A DNA stretch of 64,000 bases from Alistipes sp. (GTDB lineage: Bacteria > Bacteroidota > Bacteroidia > Bacteroidales > Rikenellaceae), in NCBI GenBank assembly GCA_017937765.1, contig JAGBCY010000010.1:1-64000 (forward strand). Reading direction: 5' to 3'. Within the stretch, counting starts at the first letter, position 1. Every line of letters begins with the position of its first letter. Below the pieces are notes generated by a model. That model worked only from the letters and a program-made list of their open reading frames with translations, did not search any database and was not told the DNA's origin. The position numbers were made by a program, and so were the translations under genes. Positions 17,972 through 27,423 of this stretch are shown in pieces.

Positions 17972-18910
17972 ATGAAAATTACAGGAACATTTATCGACGA
18001 GATCAGCCACGACATCCCGCACCAGAATTGGGGCGAGAAGGAGTGGGATGCCGACTTTGCGCATATGCGTTCGATCGGCATCGACACGGTGATTATGATT
18101 CGCTCGGGATATCGTAAGTTTATTACCTATCCCTCGAAATATCTTATCGGCAAGGGCTGCTATAAGCCCTCGACCGATCTGCTCGACCTCTTTTTGCGCC
18201 TTGCAGATAAGCACGGCCTGAAGTTCTACTTCGGCCTCTACGACTCGGGCCACTACTGGGATACGGGCGATATGTCGAAGGAGACGGAGTATAACCGCTA
18301 CGTCATCGATGAGGTGTGGGAGAACTACGGCCAGCACCATAAGTCGTTCGGTGGCTGGTACCTTAGCGGCGAGATATCGCGTCGCACGAAGGGTGTGATC
18401 GAGGCCTTCCGCGAGCAGGGCGCGCACTGTAAGGCCGTGTCGGGAGGTATGCCCACGCTCATATCGCCGTGGATCGATGGCAAGAAGGCGGTGCTCGCAG
18501 CCTCGTCGTCGCTCTCGAAGGAGGATGCCGTGTCGGTTGCGGACCACGAGCGCGAGTGGGATGAGATCTTCGCTGGCATACAGGGTGCTGTCGATGCCGT
18601 GGCGTTCCAGGATGGACACATCGACTACGACGAGTTGGATGCCTTCTTCGAGGTGAACAAGCGTCTTGCCGACCGCTATGGTATGGAGTGTTGGACAAAT
18701 GCCGAGACCTTCGATCGCGATATGCCGATTAAGTTCCTGCCTATCAAGTTCGAGAAGCTGCGTATGAAGCTCGAGGCAGCAGCGCGTGCTGGATACGATA
18801 AGGCCATCACGTTCGAGTTCTCGCACTTCCTGTCGCCCCAGTCGAGCTACACCTCGGCACACCACCTCTTCGATCGCTATCGCGAGTACTTCCTCGGCGA
18901 GAAACTTTAG
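17972..18910 (+). CDS. DUF4434 protein (glycoside-hydrolase-like barrel)
   Basis: 312 residues beginning MKITGTFIDEISHDIPHQNW, the family's characteristic start, without a signal peptide, so likely cytoplasmic unless the N-terminus was lost in the rearrangement. The pattern (FYFGLYDSGHYWD, GGWYLSGEI, AVAFQDGHID, WTNAETF, ITFEFSHFLSPQ) resembles TIM-barrel glycoside hydrolases, with E and D at strand ends; the reaction is unknown. First gene of a five-gene operon. Its Shine-Dalgarno-like GATAAGAAG overlaps the end of the opposing gene remnant, and no promoter element is visible upstream. Confidence 0.75.
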   Translation: MKITGTFIDEISHDIPHQNWGEKEWDADFAHMRSIGIDTVIMIRSGYRKFITYPSKYLIGKGCYKPSTDLLDLFLRLADKHGLKFYFGLYDSGHYWDTGDMSKETEYNRYVIDEVWENYGQHHKSFGGWYLSGEISRRTKGVIEAFREQGAHCKAVSGGMPTLISPWIDGKKAVLAASSSLSKEDAVSVADHEREWDEIFAGIQGAVDAVAFQDGHIDYDELDAFFEVNKRLADRYGMECWTNAETFDRDMPIKFLPIKFEKLRMKLEAAARAGYDKAITFEFSHFLSPQSSYTSAHHLFDRYREYFLGEKL

Positions 18911-19027
18911 GCTAAGAGGCAGGCTCGAGCGGAGTGGACAGCTGCGCGCACGGGTTGCGCTGCGGAGATAACGAACAAGATTGATAAGAGAAACAGAATA
19001 GAATAAATACTTAAAACGATAGAAACG

Positions 19028-20209
19028 ATGATGAATATAGATGCTTTGATTAAGCAATATCACGATGAGCTCCACGAGCGCGTGCTCCCCTTCTGGTTGG
19101 AGCATTCGCAGGATAAGGAGTATGGTGGCTACTTCACCTGCCTCGACCGCGATGGCTCGGTCTTCGATACCGATAAGTTTATGTGGTTGCAGGGCCGCGA
19201 GGTATGGCTCTTCTCGATGCTTTGCAATAAGGAGGGTATACGTCCCGAGTGGTTGGAGTGTGCACGTCAGGGTGCCGAGTTTATGCTTAAGTATGGCCAC
19301 GATGGCGACTATAACTGGTATTTCGCCCTCACGCGCGATGGTAAGCCGCTGGTTGATCCCTACAATATCTTCTCGTACACGTTTGCAACGATGGCCTTTG
19401 CTCAGCTGCATAAGGCTACGGGCGAGGAGCGTTATGCCGAGGCTACACGTCGCACGTTCCAGCACATCTTGGAGCGTTGGGATAACCCGAAGGATCGCTG
19501 GAGCAAGGCCCACGCCGGCTCGCGCGATATGCGTGCTATGGCTCCGTCGATGATCCTGTGTAACCTACTGCTCGAGATCGAGCACTTGATGGATCCCGCC
19601 GTGGTCGAGGAGTCTATCGACAAGGCTCTGGGCGATGTGATGAATACGTTCTATCGTCCCGAATTAGGCCTCGTTGTGGAGCATATCAACGCCGATGGCT
19701 CGCTGAGCGATACGTTCGATGGCCGTCTGATTAACCCCGGACATACGCTTGAGACTATGTGGTTCGTGATGGACTTGGCACGCCGTCGTGGCGACAAGGC
19801 CCTCATCGAGAAGGCTGTGGAGATAGGCCTCAAGACTCTGGAGTTTGGTTGGGATAAGCAGTATGGTGGCATCTTCTACTTTATGGATCGCAAGGGTTGT
19901 CCTCCCCAGCAGCTGGAGTGGGACCAGAAGCTATGGTGGGTACACATCGAGTCGACAATCGCAATGCTCGAGGGCTACCTGCTCACGGGCGATGAGCGTT
20001 GCCGCGAGTGGTTCGAGAGGTTGCACGACTACACGTGGTCGCATTTCCGCGACGAGGAGCATCCCGAGTGGTATGGCTACCTGAACCGTCGTGGCGAGGT
20101 GTTGCTCACGCTCAAGGGCGGTAAGTGGAAGGGCTGCTTCCACGTGCCCCGTGGCTTGTATAAGTGTGAGTGTTTGCTCCGCGAGTTGAAACAAAAGATG
20201 GAGAGATAG
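19028..20209 (+). CDS. AGE-family sugar epimerase (N-acylglucosamine 2-epimerase type)
   Basis: About 393 residues of (alpha/alpha)6-barrel type, cytoplasmic. Recognisable segments: HDELHERVLPFWLEHSQD, GGYFTCLDRDG, KFMWLQGREVWLFSML, RPELGLVVEHINADG, LINPGHTLE and WWVHIESTIAM, with conserved His residues of the AGE superfamily (catalytic pair probably in NPGHTLE and WWVHIE). The family includes N-acetylglucosamine 2-epimerase, mannose/cellobiose 2-epimerases and aldose-ketose isomerases, so the exact substrate is open. The start is the ATG-ATG pair at 19028. It sits 117 bases after DUF4434, and the next gene begins 2 bases after its stop. Confidence 0.85.
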   Translation: MMNIDALIKQYHDELHERVLPFWLEHSQDKEYGGYFTCLDRDGSVFDTDKFMWLQGREVWLFSMLCNKEGIRPEWLECARQGAEFMLKYGHDGDYNWYFALTRDGKPLVDPYNIFSYTFATMAFAQLHKATGEERYAEATRRTFQHILERWDNPKDRWSKAHAGSRDMRAMAPSMILCNLLLEIEHLMDPAVVEESIDKALGDVMNTFYRPELGLVVEHINADGSLSDTFDGRLINPGHTLETMWFVMDLARRRGDKALIEKAVEIGLKTLEFGWDKQYGGIFYFMDRKGCPPQQLEWDQKLWWVHIESTIAMLEGYLLTGDERCREWFERLHDYTWSHFRDEEHPEWYGYLNRRGEVLLTLKGGKWKGCFHVPRGLYKCECLLRELKQKMER

Positions 20210-20211
20210 TT

Positions 20212-21639
20212 ATGAGACGCATCTTGTTGCTTGGCGTTGCGCTCGTGTGGTGCAGCGTGGCGTGGGCTGTGGGTATAGAGACGTTGAGGGGTACGGTTCG
20301 GTGCGCCGGTGAGGGCGTCGAGGGTGTTGTTGTTACCGATGGCGAGAACTTCACGGAGACCGACCGCGAGGGTTGCTTCGAACTCCCTTCGTCGACGGAT
20401 AACACGCTGGTGTACATCACCATACCCTCGGGCTATGGTGTTATGGCAAAGCAGAGCGTTCCGCAGTTCTGGCTTAGGAAGGAGGAGGGTAGAGCGAGCT
20501 ACGACTTCGAGCTTGTGCGTAAGGCTACGGACGATACGCACCACGGCTTTGTGGTCATCGCCGACCCGCAGATATGGCACGAGAAGGAGTTCCCTGCGCT
20601 TAGCGAGGGTATGGCCGACATACGCTCTACGGTCGAGGGTTACGACATCCCGTTCCACGGCATCTGCTGTGGCGATGTTATATCGTACGATCACACCTTC
20701 TATCCGCGATATAACGAGGTGGCAGCCTCGTCGGGCCTCGACTTCTTCAGCACGCCGGGCAACCACGATATGACTCTTTATAGCCGTTCGCACGAGACCT
20801 CGACGCGTCTATGGGAGCAGACCTTTGGCCCTGTGTGCTACTCGTTTAATGTGGGTAAGGCGCATTACGTGGTGCTCAACGATAACTTCTACATCGGCCG
20901 CGACTACTTCTATATCGGCTATCTCGACGAGCGTCAGTTTGCGTGGCTCGAGCGCGACCTCAGCTACGTGGAGGAGGGCTCGACGTTGTTTGTTATCCTG
21001 CATATCCCCACGACGTGCGAGGCAAAGGATCGCCAGCAGTTTAGCTACGACAACATCGCCAACGTGATGACCAACGCTCCGCAGCTACATCGTATGTTGG
21101 CACCCTATAACACGCATATCCTCTCGGGACATACACACACGACCTACAACCAGATCATTACCGACAGCCTCTACGAGCACGTCATCCCCGCGCTCAGTGG
21201 TGCGTGGTGGCAGGGTACGCTCTGTACGGATGGCACGCCACGAGGTTATGGAGTCTTTGAGGTCGATGGCGACGAGGTGACGTGGTACTATAAATCTACG
21301 GGCTGCGAGCCTGAGTATCAGATGGCTGTATATACGGGTGCGGAGTATCCCGAGTTCGCGGGTCAGGTGGTGGCTAATGTCTGGGCAGCGGATGATCGCT
21401 GGCAGATAGAGGCTCGCTTCGATGGTGGCGCGGCGCAGGCGATGGAGAGATTCACGGCCTACGACCCTCAGGCGCGCGAGATGTATGCCGACAGGGAGAA
21501 GTTGGATCACCCCTATGTATACCCTTCGGCAGCGGATCACTTCTACCGTGTGGTGATTCCCGAGGGCGCGAAGCAGGTGGAGGTGAGTGCCACGGATAGC
21601 TTCGGCCGTCGTTATACACAGAATATCAGTTTGAAATAG
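20212..21639 (+). CDS. Secreted calcineurin-like phosphoesterase
   Basis: About 475 residues with a signal peptide (MRRILLLGVALVWCSVAWAVG). An N-terminal beta-sandwich (about 22-100, MetallophosN-like) precedes the metallophosphoesterase core: VIADPQ, CGDVISYDH, TPGNHD, ILHIPTT and SGHTHTTYN. A C-terminal beta domain (about 330-475, MetallophosC-like) completes the layout usual in Bacteroidota polysaccharide loci. It acts in the periplasm or at the surface; substrate unknown. The start at 20212 is preferred over an upstream in-frame ATG because it follows the previous stop and starts the signal peptide. Confidence 0.85.
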   Translation: MRRILLLGVALVWCSVAWAVGIETLRGTVRCAGEGVEGVVVTDGENFTETDREGCFELPSSTDNTLVYITIPSGYGVMAKQSVPQFWLRKEEGRASYDFELVRKATDDTHHGFVVIADPQIWHEKEFPALSEGMADIRSTVEGYDIPFHGICCGDVISYDHTFYPRYNEVAASSGLDFFSTPGNHDMTLYSRSHETSTRLWEQTFGPVCYSFNVGKAHYVVLNDNFYIGRDYFYIGYLDERQFAWLERDLSYVEEGSTLFVILHIPTTCEAKDRQQFSYDNIANVMTNAPQLHRMLAPYNTHILSGHTHTTYNQIITDSLYEHVIPALSGAWWQGTLCTDGTPRGYGVFEVDGDEVTWYYKSTGCEPEYQMAVYTGAEYPEFAGQVVANVWAADDRWQIEARFDGGAAQAMERFTAYDPQAREMYADREKLDHPYVYPSAADHFYRVVIPEGAKQVEVSATDSFGRRYTQNISLK

Positions 21640-21644
21640 TTGCT

Positions 21645-23471
21645 ATGAGAAGAATTATAAATATCGCCATAGCCATTGTGGCTGTGATAGTTATGACAGC
21701 GTGCGGTGGTGAAAATAGCAGCCAGCGATACGATGTCGTTGTCATCGGTGGTGGCGTGAGTGGCACCACGGCTGGCATCCGCTCGGCACGTTGTGGTGCA
21801 CGAACGCTCATCGTCGAGCAGGGCCCCTGGTTGGGTGGTATGCTTACGTCGGCAGGCGTGAGTGCTACGGATGGAAACTATCGCTTGCGCGGTGGTATGT
21901 GGGGTGAGTTGCGCGACTCGCTTGAGGCTCACTATGGTGGAGTAGAGGCCCTTAAGACTGGTTGGGTGAGTAATCTGATGTTCGAGCCGAGCGTCGGTGC
22001 GCGCATATTCCGCGCTATGGCCGAGCGTGAGGAGAGGCTCACGGTGAAGTTCGAGACCGAGGTCCGAGCCATCGAGCGTACGCAGGATGGTTGGAGCATC
22101 ACGCTCGAGGATGCCGATGGTTGCCAGACGGTACTCTGCGAGGTGCTTATCGACGGCACGGAGCTCGGTGATGTGGCTGCCGAGCTTGGTGTGAAGTACG
22201 ACATCGGTATGGAGAGCCGCTACGCTACGGGCGAGGATATTGCCCCCGAGGAGGCTAACGACATCATTCAGGATCTCACGATGGTTATGATCCTCAAGGA
22301 TTATGGCCGCGATATGACCATCGAACGCCCTGCGGAGTACGACTCTACGCTCTTCGCTTGCGCTTGCGATAACCCAATTTGTCGTACTCCTAAGGAGGCT
22401 AACCGCTTGTGGTCGAAGCATATGATGATGACCTACGGTCGTCTGCCGGGCGGCAAGATTATGATTAACTGGCCGATTGAGGGTAACGACTACTACACGA
22501 ATATGATCGAGATGAGCTGTGAGGAGCGCGAGGAGGCTGTGGCTCGGGCTAAGCAGCACTCGTTGTGCTTCCTCTACTTTATCCAGAAGGACTTGGGACT
22601 CAATACGTTGTATCTCGCCGATGATGAGTTCCCGACTCCCGATCTTATGCCAATTATGCCCTATCACCGCGAGTCGCGACGAACCGATGGTGAGGTTCGC
22701 TTTGAGCTTAACCACATAACTGCTCCGTATGATTATACGCTCTATCGCACGGCGATAGGCGTGGGCGATTATCCTGTGGATCAGCACCATACGCGATATA
22801 CGGGCTGGGAGGCACTGCCCAACCTCTACTTCCATTCGATTCCCTCATACGGCCTGCCTATGGGCGTGTTGCTGCCTAAGGGCGTCGATGGACTTATCGT
22901 GGCAGAGAAGTCAGTCTCGGTGAGCAATATCGTCAACGGCTCTACGCGTCTGCAACCCGTCGTGATGCAGATTGGCGAGGCGGCAGGTATCATAGCAGCT
23001 CTTGCTGTGGAGCAGGGTATCGAGCCTCGCGAGGTGGCGGTGCGCGATGTTCAGCGCGAGGTGTTGGCTGGCGGTGGCTACCTGCTTCCGTTCCTCGATA
23101 TCCCGGCTACCGATCCTCACTTCCAATCGCTGCAACGCATTGGCGTTACGGGAATTATGGAGAGCGTGGGAATGACCGTGGGCTGGGAGAATCAGACTTG
23201 GTTCCGTGCCGAGGAGCCGATTACGCTCGACGAACTATCGGCCGGATTGCATAGGTTCAACCCTGCGATTCCGCATATTGCCGAGGAGCGCAACGTGACA
23301 ATCGCGGATATTGTCCACTATGGCTCGGTGACTGCCGCGATGTGGGAGGCTTGGGGCCTCGAGAACTTCGACCCCGAGCGCGATGCCACACGCTTGGAGT
23401 GTGCCGTTGTTGTGGACCATATACTAAATCCCTTTGATCGGGGTGTAACTCTTAATGGTGAATTTATCTAA
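21645..23471 (+). CDS. FAD-dependent oxidoreductase lipoprotein
   Basis: 608 residues. The lipobox at MTAC (Cys20) predicts lipid anchoring, which is notable for a flavoprotein. The FAD-binding motif is VVVIGGGVSGTTAGIRSARCG (32-52), followed by ARTLIVEQGPWLGGMLTSAG. This is the FAD_oxidored family found in Bacteroidota glycan clusters, where it has been linked to carbohydrate oxidation; the substrate here is unknown. It starts 5 bases after the phosphoesterase stop, and its stop overlaps the next start (TAATG). Confidence 0.85.
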   Translation: MRRIINIAIAIVAVIVMTACGGENSSQRYDVVVIGGGVSGTTAGIRSARCGARTLIVEQGPWLGGMLTSAGVSATDGNYRLRGGMWGELRDSLEAHYGGVEALKTGWVSNLMFEPSVGARIFRAMAEREERLTVKFETEVRAIERTQDGWSITLEDADGCQTVLCEVLIDGTELGDVAAELGVKYDIGMESRYATGEDIAPEEANDIIQDLTMVMILKDYGRDMTIERPAEYDSTLFACACDNPICRTPKEANRLWSKHMMMTYGRLPGGKIMINWPIEGNDYYTNMIEMSCEEREEAVARAKQHSLCFLYFIQKDLGLNTLYLADDEFPTPDLMPIMPYHRESRRTDGEVRFELNHITAPYDYTLYRTAIGVGDYPVDQHHTRYTGWEALPNLYFHSIPSYGLPMGVLLPKGVDGLIVAEKSVSVSNIVNGSTRLQPVVMQIGEAAGIIAALAVEQGIEPREVAVRDVQREVLAGGGYLLPFLDIPATDPHFQSLQRIGVTGIMESVGMTVGWENQTWFRAEEPITLDELSAGLHRFNPAIPHIAEERNVTIADIVHYGSVTAAMWEAWGLENFDPERDATRLECAVVVDHILNPFDRGVTLNGEFI

Positions 23472-24547
23472 TGAAACGACTTCTTGTTTTGACACTTTTA
23501 TGTTCGCTGCTTGGCAGCTGTGGCGGTGATGATAACGCTATGACAACCACGCCTGTAGCACACTCATCGGCCCGCGTCGTTGGCCGTACGATGGTAGGTG
23601 AGGATGGATCGGTGACGTTTGACTGGAGCGGCGTCTATGTCGATGTATGTTTTCGTGGTTCGTATCTTGCTCTTGAGCTTAGCGACACGAAACGTAACTT
23701 CTTGAACTACTGGGTGGATGGCGTCGAGCAGCAGAAGCTCGTATCCGAGGGTGAGCACACAACGCTCGTCCTCTTCGACGACCCCGAGGCCGCTGGCGAG
23801 CACACGATACGTATCCAGAAGGCTACCGAGGCGGAGCAGGGGCGCATCACGCTCCACACCATCACGACCGATGGCGAGCTGCTCCCTACCGACCATCTGA
23901 AGCGTCCGCGACATATCGAGTTCTATGGCGACTCGCTGACGTGTGGCTATGGCACGGAGAGTGCTTCGGGTGCGGAGCTCTTCCGTCCCGAGACCGAGAA
24001 TTGTAAGTACACCTATGCTGCACTCACGGCCGCACGCTTCGATGCCGATTACTCGCTCATCTCGCACTCGGGACGTGGCCTTGTGCGTAACTATGGCGAT
24101 ACGTTGCAACTCTCGGATCCCACGCTCACGATGAGCGCGCGCGTGTTCCGTACCTACGACGAGGAGCCATTCATCGACTGGAATTTCGAGGCGAGCCCCT
24201 ATCGCCCCGATGCTATTGTCATCACGCTGGGTACCAACGACTTCAGTACTATGCCACAGCCTACCGAGGAGCAGTACGTCGAGGGCTATCGTGCGCTTAT
24301 CGAGCGTCTGCGCGAGGAGTGGCAGGCGGAGCTTCCGGTGCTATGCGTCGTGCACTCGCCCTATGCCGTGGAGTGCGTGAAGGAGATGGTGGCGACGATT
24401 CCGAATGCTGCGATGGCAGATATCTCGCACGACGTATATAACAACACCACCGACCTCGGTGCCTCGGAGCACCCGAACCGCTTCGGTCAGGAGAAGATGG
24501 CGCGCATCGTCATCGCGGAGTTTGCAAGACTGACGGGCTGGGAATAG
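23471..24547 (+). CDS. SGNH-hydrolase lipoprotein (CE2-like acetylesterase)
   Basis: 358 residues with a lipobox ending at Cys17. The N-terminal jelly-roll-like domain (about 30-140) and C-terminal SGNH domain match carbohydrate esterase family 2. Catalytic blocks: FYGDSLT (Ser155), GRG (201-203), GTND (254-257) and a terminal SEHPNRFGQ with the likely catalytic His. Expected role is deacetylation of an oligosaccharide outside the cytoplasm. Last gene of the operon, overlapping the previous stop by one base and followed by a terminator. Confidence 0.85.
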   Translation: MKRLLVLTLLCSLLGSCGGDDNAMTTTPVAHSSARVVGRTMVGEDGSVTFDWSGVYVDVCFRGSYLALELSDTKRNFLNYWVDGVEQQKLVSEGEHTTLVLFDDPEAAGEHTIRIQKATEAEQGRITLHTITTDGELLPTDHLKRPRHIEFYGDSLTCGYGTESASGAELFRPETENCKYTYAALTAARFDADYSLISHSGRGLVRNYGDTLQLSDPTLTMSARVFRTYDEEPFIDWNFEASPYRPDAIVITLGTNDFSTMPQPTEEQYVEGYRALIERLREEWQAELPVLCVVHSPYAVECVKEMVATIPNAAMADISHDVYNNTTDLGASEHPNRFGQEKMARIVIAEFARLTGWE

Positions 24548-24662
24548 CCTTGATATTGAGTACTGCTCACTCGTACTCGTAGCAGAGGTTCCGACCGTAG
24601 AGGTTTTGTAGGTCGGGAAACGTCTTAGCAGTGGGTGTAGTTTTAACGATTACATATATGAT

Positions 24663-24701
24663 AAATGGGCAGCTACTAAAGCGGTAGCTGTCCATTTTTT
24701 T
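24663..24701 (+). terminator. Operon terminator
   Basis: 12-bp stem ATGGGCAGCTAC/GTAGCTGTCCAT with one G-T pair and a 7-nt loop, then seven T. Confidence 0.85.
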
Positions 24702-24721
24702 GTGGTGATGGTCGTTGCCAT

Positions 24722-27274
24722 CTATCGGCGTATTATGCGGTCGAGGCTCTCGATGCGGCCGCTGATGTAGTCGCGCACGGTCTCCACTTCGGCCTCGTAC
24801 GAGCCGAGAGCCTGGAAGTTCTGATGGACATATTGGTTGAGGATGGGCCAACGCTTGAAGTTGAGACTCTGCGACTCGTCGAGCAGGGTGGCAGTCTCGT
24901 CGACATACTCGAGGAGCGATGCTACATCTATGCCGTTGCGCTGCGCCTCCTCCCAGATCTCGATGAGACGGGCGTGTGCCAACGGGTCGTCCTTGACGAT
25001 GCGGTCGACCATCTTACGCACGGCATCGCTGGCAACGGAGCCTCGCGAAGCGTAGATATAGTCGTCGAGCGAGTTGATGGGGTGGGTGCGGACATCGTTC
25101 TCGAAGGCGAGGTCGTAGTCCCACACGGGGCCGACGTAGAGCTGGTCGCTCGTGCGATTCTTATACATATATACGCTCCAGTAGGTGTCGGTATTTCCCG
25201 AGAACTCGCCCACGATAAAATGGCGCAGGAAGCTATCCACGTCGAGATACTTGCGGTAGCCATTCTCGCTATCGGTGAGGTTGTGGGTGAATACGGCACT
25301 CTCCAAGGCGTTGTAGAAGCTCGAGATGTAGTTGCTCTGCTCGTAGGTTATATCCTCGTCGTCGGGCGACTTGATAGTAACGGGCGTGCCGTAGTAGGTG
25401 TAGAACATCGAGGTCTCGGTGTGGGCATAGGCATCGACCTCGATGAGGTAGCCACCCTTGAGGTTGTCGCCCGAGGTGTCGCTCTTCTTCATCTCGGTGA
25501 TGTCGACGCGGTTCTCATCGACCTCGATCTGGTCGCATAGCTGGTAGCAACCCTTGTACTCGCCGTTGAGGATGAGGTCGACGGGCTGGCAGAAGGGGGT
25601 GTATTCAAGACCGAGACGACGGCTCACCTCGAAGGCTAAGATGTTACGCATAAGAGTCTTGTCGCCGTAGTTGCTAAGCAGTGTCCACTTCTTGGCCTTG
25701 GCCGGAGCACCCAGCGGGCTGCGCTTCTGGCTGAACTTTAGGCGGTAGGGCTTCTTCGGGAAATCCCAGCTGGCATTTCCGCGGCCACGTACGGCTGTCT
25801 CACTGTCGGCGAGGAGCTCGGTGCCACCGCCCGAGATGATGTACACTTGGCTGTTTATCTCCACCTCTTTGGATACGATGTCGGCGGCGTTGTCGGTGTT
25901 GATGACAACGGTCGGGAGGTTAGTTAGCTGGTATAGGTGGCTGTCGTCACCCGCACCCTCCGTGCCGTAGAACTCCAACTCGGCGAGGTTGCAACGCTTG
26001 TCGTTGGGTGTGACGTAGCGCACGTAGCGGAAGCCGCGTGAGCAGCTCACGTCGACGTAGGTCATCTCATACTCCGGTGCCGCCTCGCGGATGATGTAGA
26101 TGGGGAGTGCGTCGCTAAAGTCTGGCTTGTTGGCACCCTCGATCAGTGCCGTGACTACGCGCGATGGCTGCGTGGGACGCGGGGCGTAGCCTACGCGTGT
26201 GATGATGTGTGGCGTACCCAAGTCGAGACCTGCCCACGTATTCGAGCGGTCGTAGGATGCAAAGAAGGTCTCGAGGTCGCCATCGAAGAGGTTGGCCTTG
26301 GTGTTGACCGTCTCGCTGCGTGCCGATGTAGTGTAATCGACGGAGTAGCGTGTGCCGATAATCTCGCCTGTGAGCTTGTCGCCCGTGGGTGGGGGAGTAC
26401 CCGACTCTCGGTCGATGATTAGCTCGAAGGTGTGGAGACTGCCCGCCTCGAGGTGTAGGGTCTTGTCTGTCTTGTAGTTGTAGGTATGGCCTCCGACTGT
26501 TACTATAAATAGTTGTGTTCCAGCCTTTATGCTTTGTGGTGCAACGGCAGCGCGCAGAGCATCATCCGTACGAAACATAGTGATATCGCCCGATTGTCCA
26601 TCGCTAATAGCCCGCACGTCTCCTAACGTGAGGCTGAACTTTACATCCGTAATGGTATTACGCACAACGCCACTCTTTGCCGCTGTGTGCCACTCCTCAT
26701 CGCTCCAGCCCTCGCCCTTGATGAGTCTGAGCTCCACGTTGGTGAGCACGGGGTTGAAACTTAGCTCCACACACTCCTCCGTGGGGGTAATGTTGCGCTG
26801 CTTGGCCCACAAGATGTTGGCGCGGGCGTATAGCTCGGCATTCGACTGGTCGAGGTCGATGGAGGTGGATACGTTGCAGGCATCCGAGATCTCCATATAG
26901 GGGTAGTAGCCGATAAGGTCGACAGCAGTCTCAGTGTCGCGATAGTGGGCCACGTCGGACGATTGCCACGTGTTGCTGTTGCCGTTGTTGACGTAGGGCA
27001 CGTTATCGGCCTGATTGCCTGTGCTCGACAGACCACCCGGCGAGGTGCCGTTGTAGTTTGTGGCGTAGAGGCCGATAGGGTCACGATCGGTAAACTCGCT
27101 CTTTGGTAGCGCGATGCTGTTGTTGTTGATGGTGCAGCTGATGGCTATCTCCGGGCCGTTGTTATCGGGATTTACCGATGAGCCGCCCTCGTCGGTGGTG
27201 TTCGATGTGCATCCCACGCCGAGCAGGATGCCGATAAGTAGAGCGCATATGGCAGTTTTGAATCCTCTGATCAT
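24722..27274 (-). CDS. Fimbrillin-like/discoidin-like/CotH-kinase lipoprotein
   Basis: 850 residues with a lipobox at GVGC (Cys22). Three parts can be seen. Residues about 45-295 resemble Mfa/fimbrillin-like domains (DPIGLYATNYNG, VDLIGYYPY, LHLEAGSLHTFELII). Residues about 300-440 look like an F5/8 C carbohydrate-binding fold (NLFDGDLETFFASYDRSNTWAGLDLG, RYVRYVTPNDKRCNLAELEFYG). Residues about 455-790 are a CotH domain: VRGRGNASWDFPKKPYRLKF, MRNILAFEVSRRLGL, CDQIEVDENRVDI and GPVWDYDLAF with the kinase-like DxD. CotH proteins are atypical protein kinases; activity here is untested. Minus-strand promoter TACATTTG at 27340-27347. Confidence 0.82.
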   Translation of the reverse strand: MIRGFKTAICALLIGILLGVGCTSNTTDEGGSSVNPDNNGPEIAISCTINNNSIALPKSEFTDRDPIGLYATNYNGTSPGGLSSTGNQADNVPYVNNGNSNTWQSSDVAHYRDTETAVDLIGYYPYMEISDACNVSTSIDLDQSNAELYARANILWAKQRNITPTEECVELSFNPVLTNVELRLIKGEGWSDEEWHTAAKSGVVRNTITDVKFSLTLGDVRAISDGQSGDITMFRTDDALRAAVAPQSIKAGTQLFIVTVGGHTYNYKTDKTLHLEAGSLHTFELIIDRESGTPPPTGDKLTGEIIGTRYSVDYTTSARSETVNTKANLFDGDLETFFASYDRSNTWAGLDLGTPHIITRVGYAPRPTQPSRVVTALIEGANKPDFSDALPIYIIREAAPEYEMTYVDVSCSRGFRYVRYVTPNDKRCNLAELEFYGTEGAGDDSHLYQLTNLPTVVINTDNAADIVSKEVEINSQVYIISGGGTELLADSETAVRGRGNASWDFPKKPYRLKFSQKRSPLGAPAKAKKWTLLSNYGDKTLMRNILAFEVSRRLGLEYTPFCQPVDLILNGEYKGCYQLCDQIEVDENRVDITEMKKSDTSGDNLKGGYLIEVDAYAHTETSMFYTYYGTPVTIKSPDDEDITYEQSNYISSFYNALESAVFTHNLTDSENGYRKYLDVDSFLRHFIVGEFSGNTDTYWSVYMYKNRTSDQLYVGPVWDYDLAFENDVRTHPINSLDDYIYASRGSVASDAVRKMVDRIVKDDPLAHARLIEIWEEAQRNGIDVASLLEYVDETATLLDESQSLNFKRWPILNQYVHQNFQALGSYEAEVETVRDYISGRIESLDRIIRR

Positions 27275-27339
27275 AGTGCTTCGTCCTATATTTTAGTTGT
27301 CGCGCGCGCAGACCGCTATCGACAGCAGTTACCAATTTT

Positions 27340-27347
27340 TGCAAATG
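27340..27347 (-). promoter_or_regulatory. Promoter -7 element (TACATTTG) of the CotH fusion gene
   Basis: TAnnTTTG match 65 bases before the start codon, in a divergent intergenic region. Confidence 0.55.
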
Positions 27348-27401
27348 TACAAATTTTTTCGGAAAATATCCCTCGTTTTTGCCTATTTCAATAATAATCA
27401 C

Positions 27402-27409
27402 TACCTTTA
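27402..27409 (+). promoter_or_regulatory. Promoter -7-like element (TACCTTTA)
   Basis: One mismatch to TAnnTTTG, with a perfect TTTG at 27378-27381, 20 bp upstream. It serves the SGNH lipoprotein gene starting at 27424. Confidence 0.6.
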
Positions 27410-27423
27410 CGTTTGTTTTAAAT

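Noticed and set aside
17903-19513. Long open frame of 536 codons on the minus strand opposite DUF4434 and the epimerase gene
   Set aside because: Leu/Arg-rich composition typical of an antisense frame of GAG/CTC-rich genes; no domains, and the plus-strand genes are clear.
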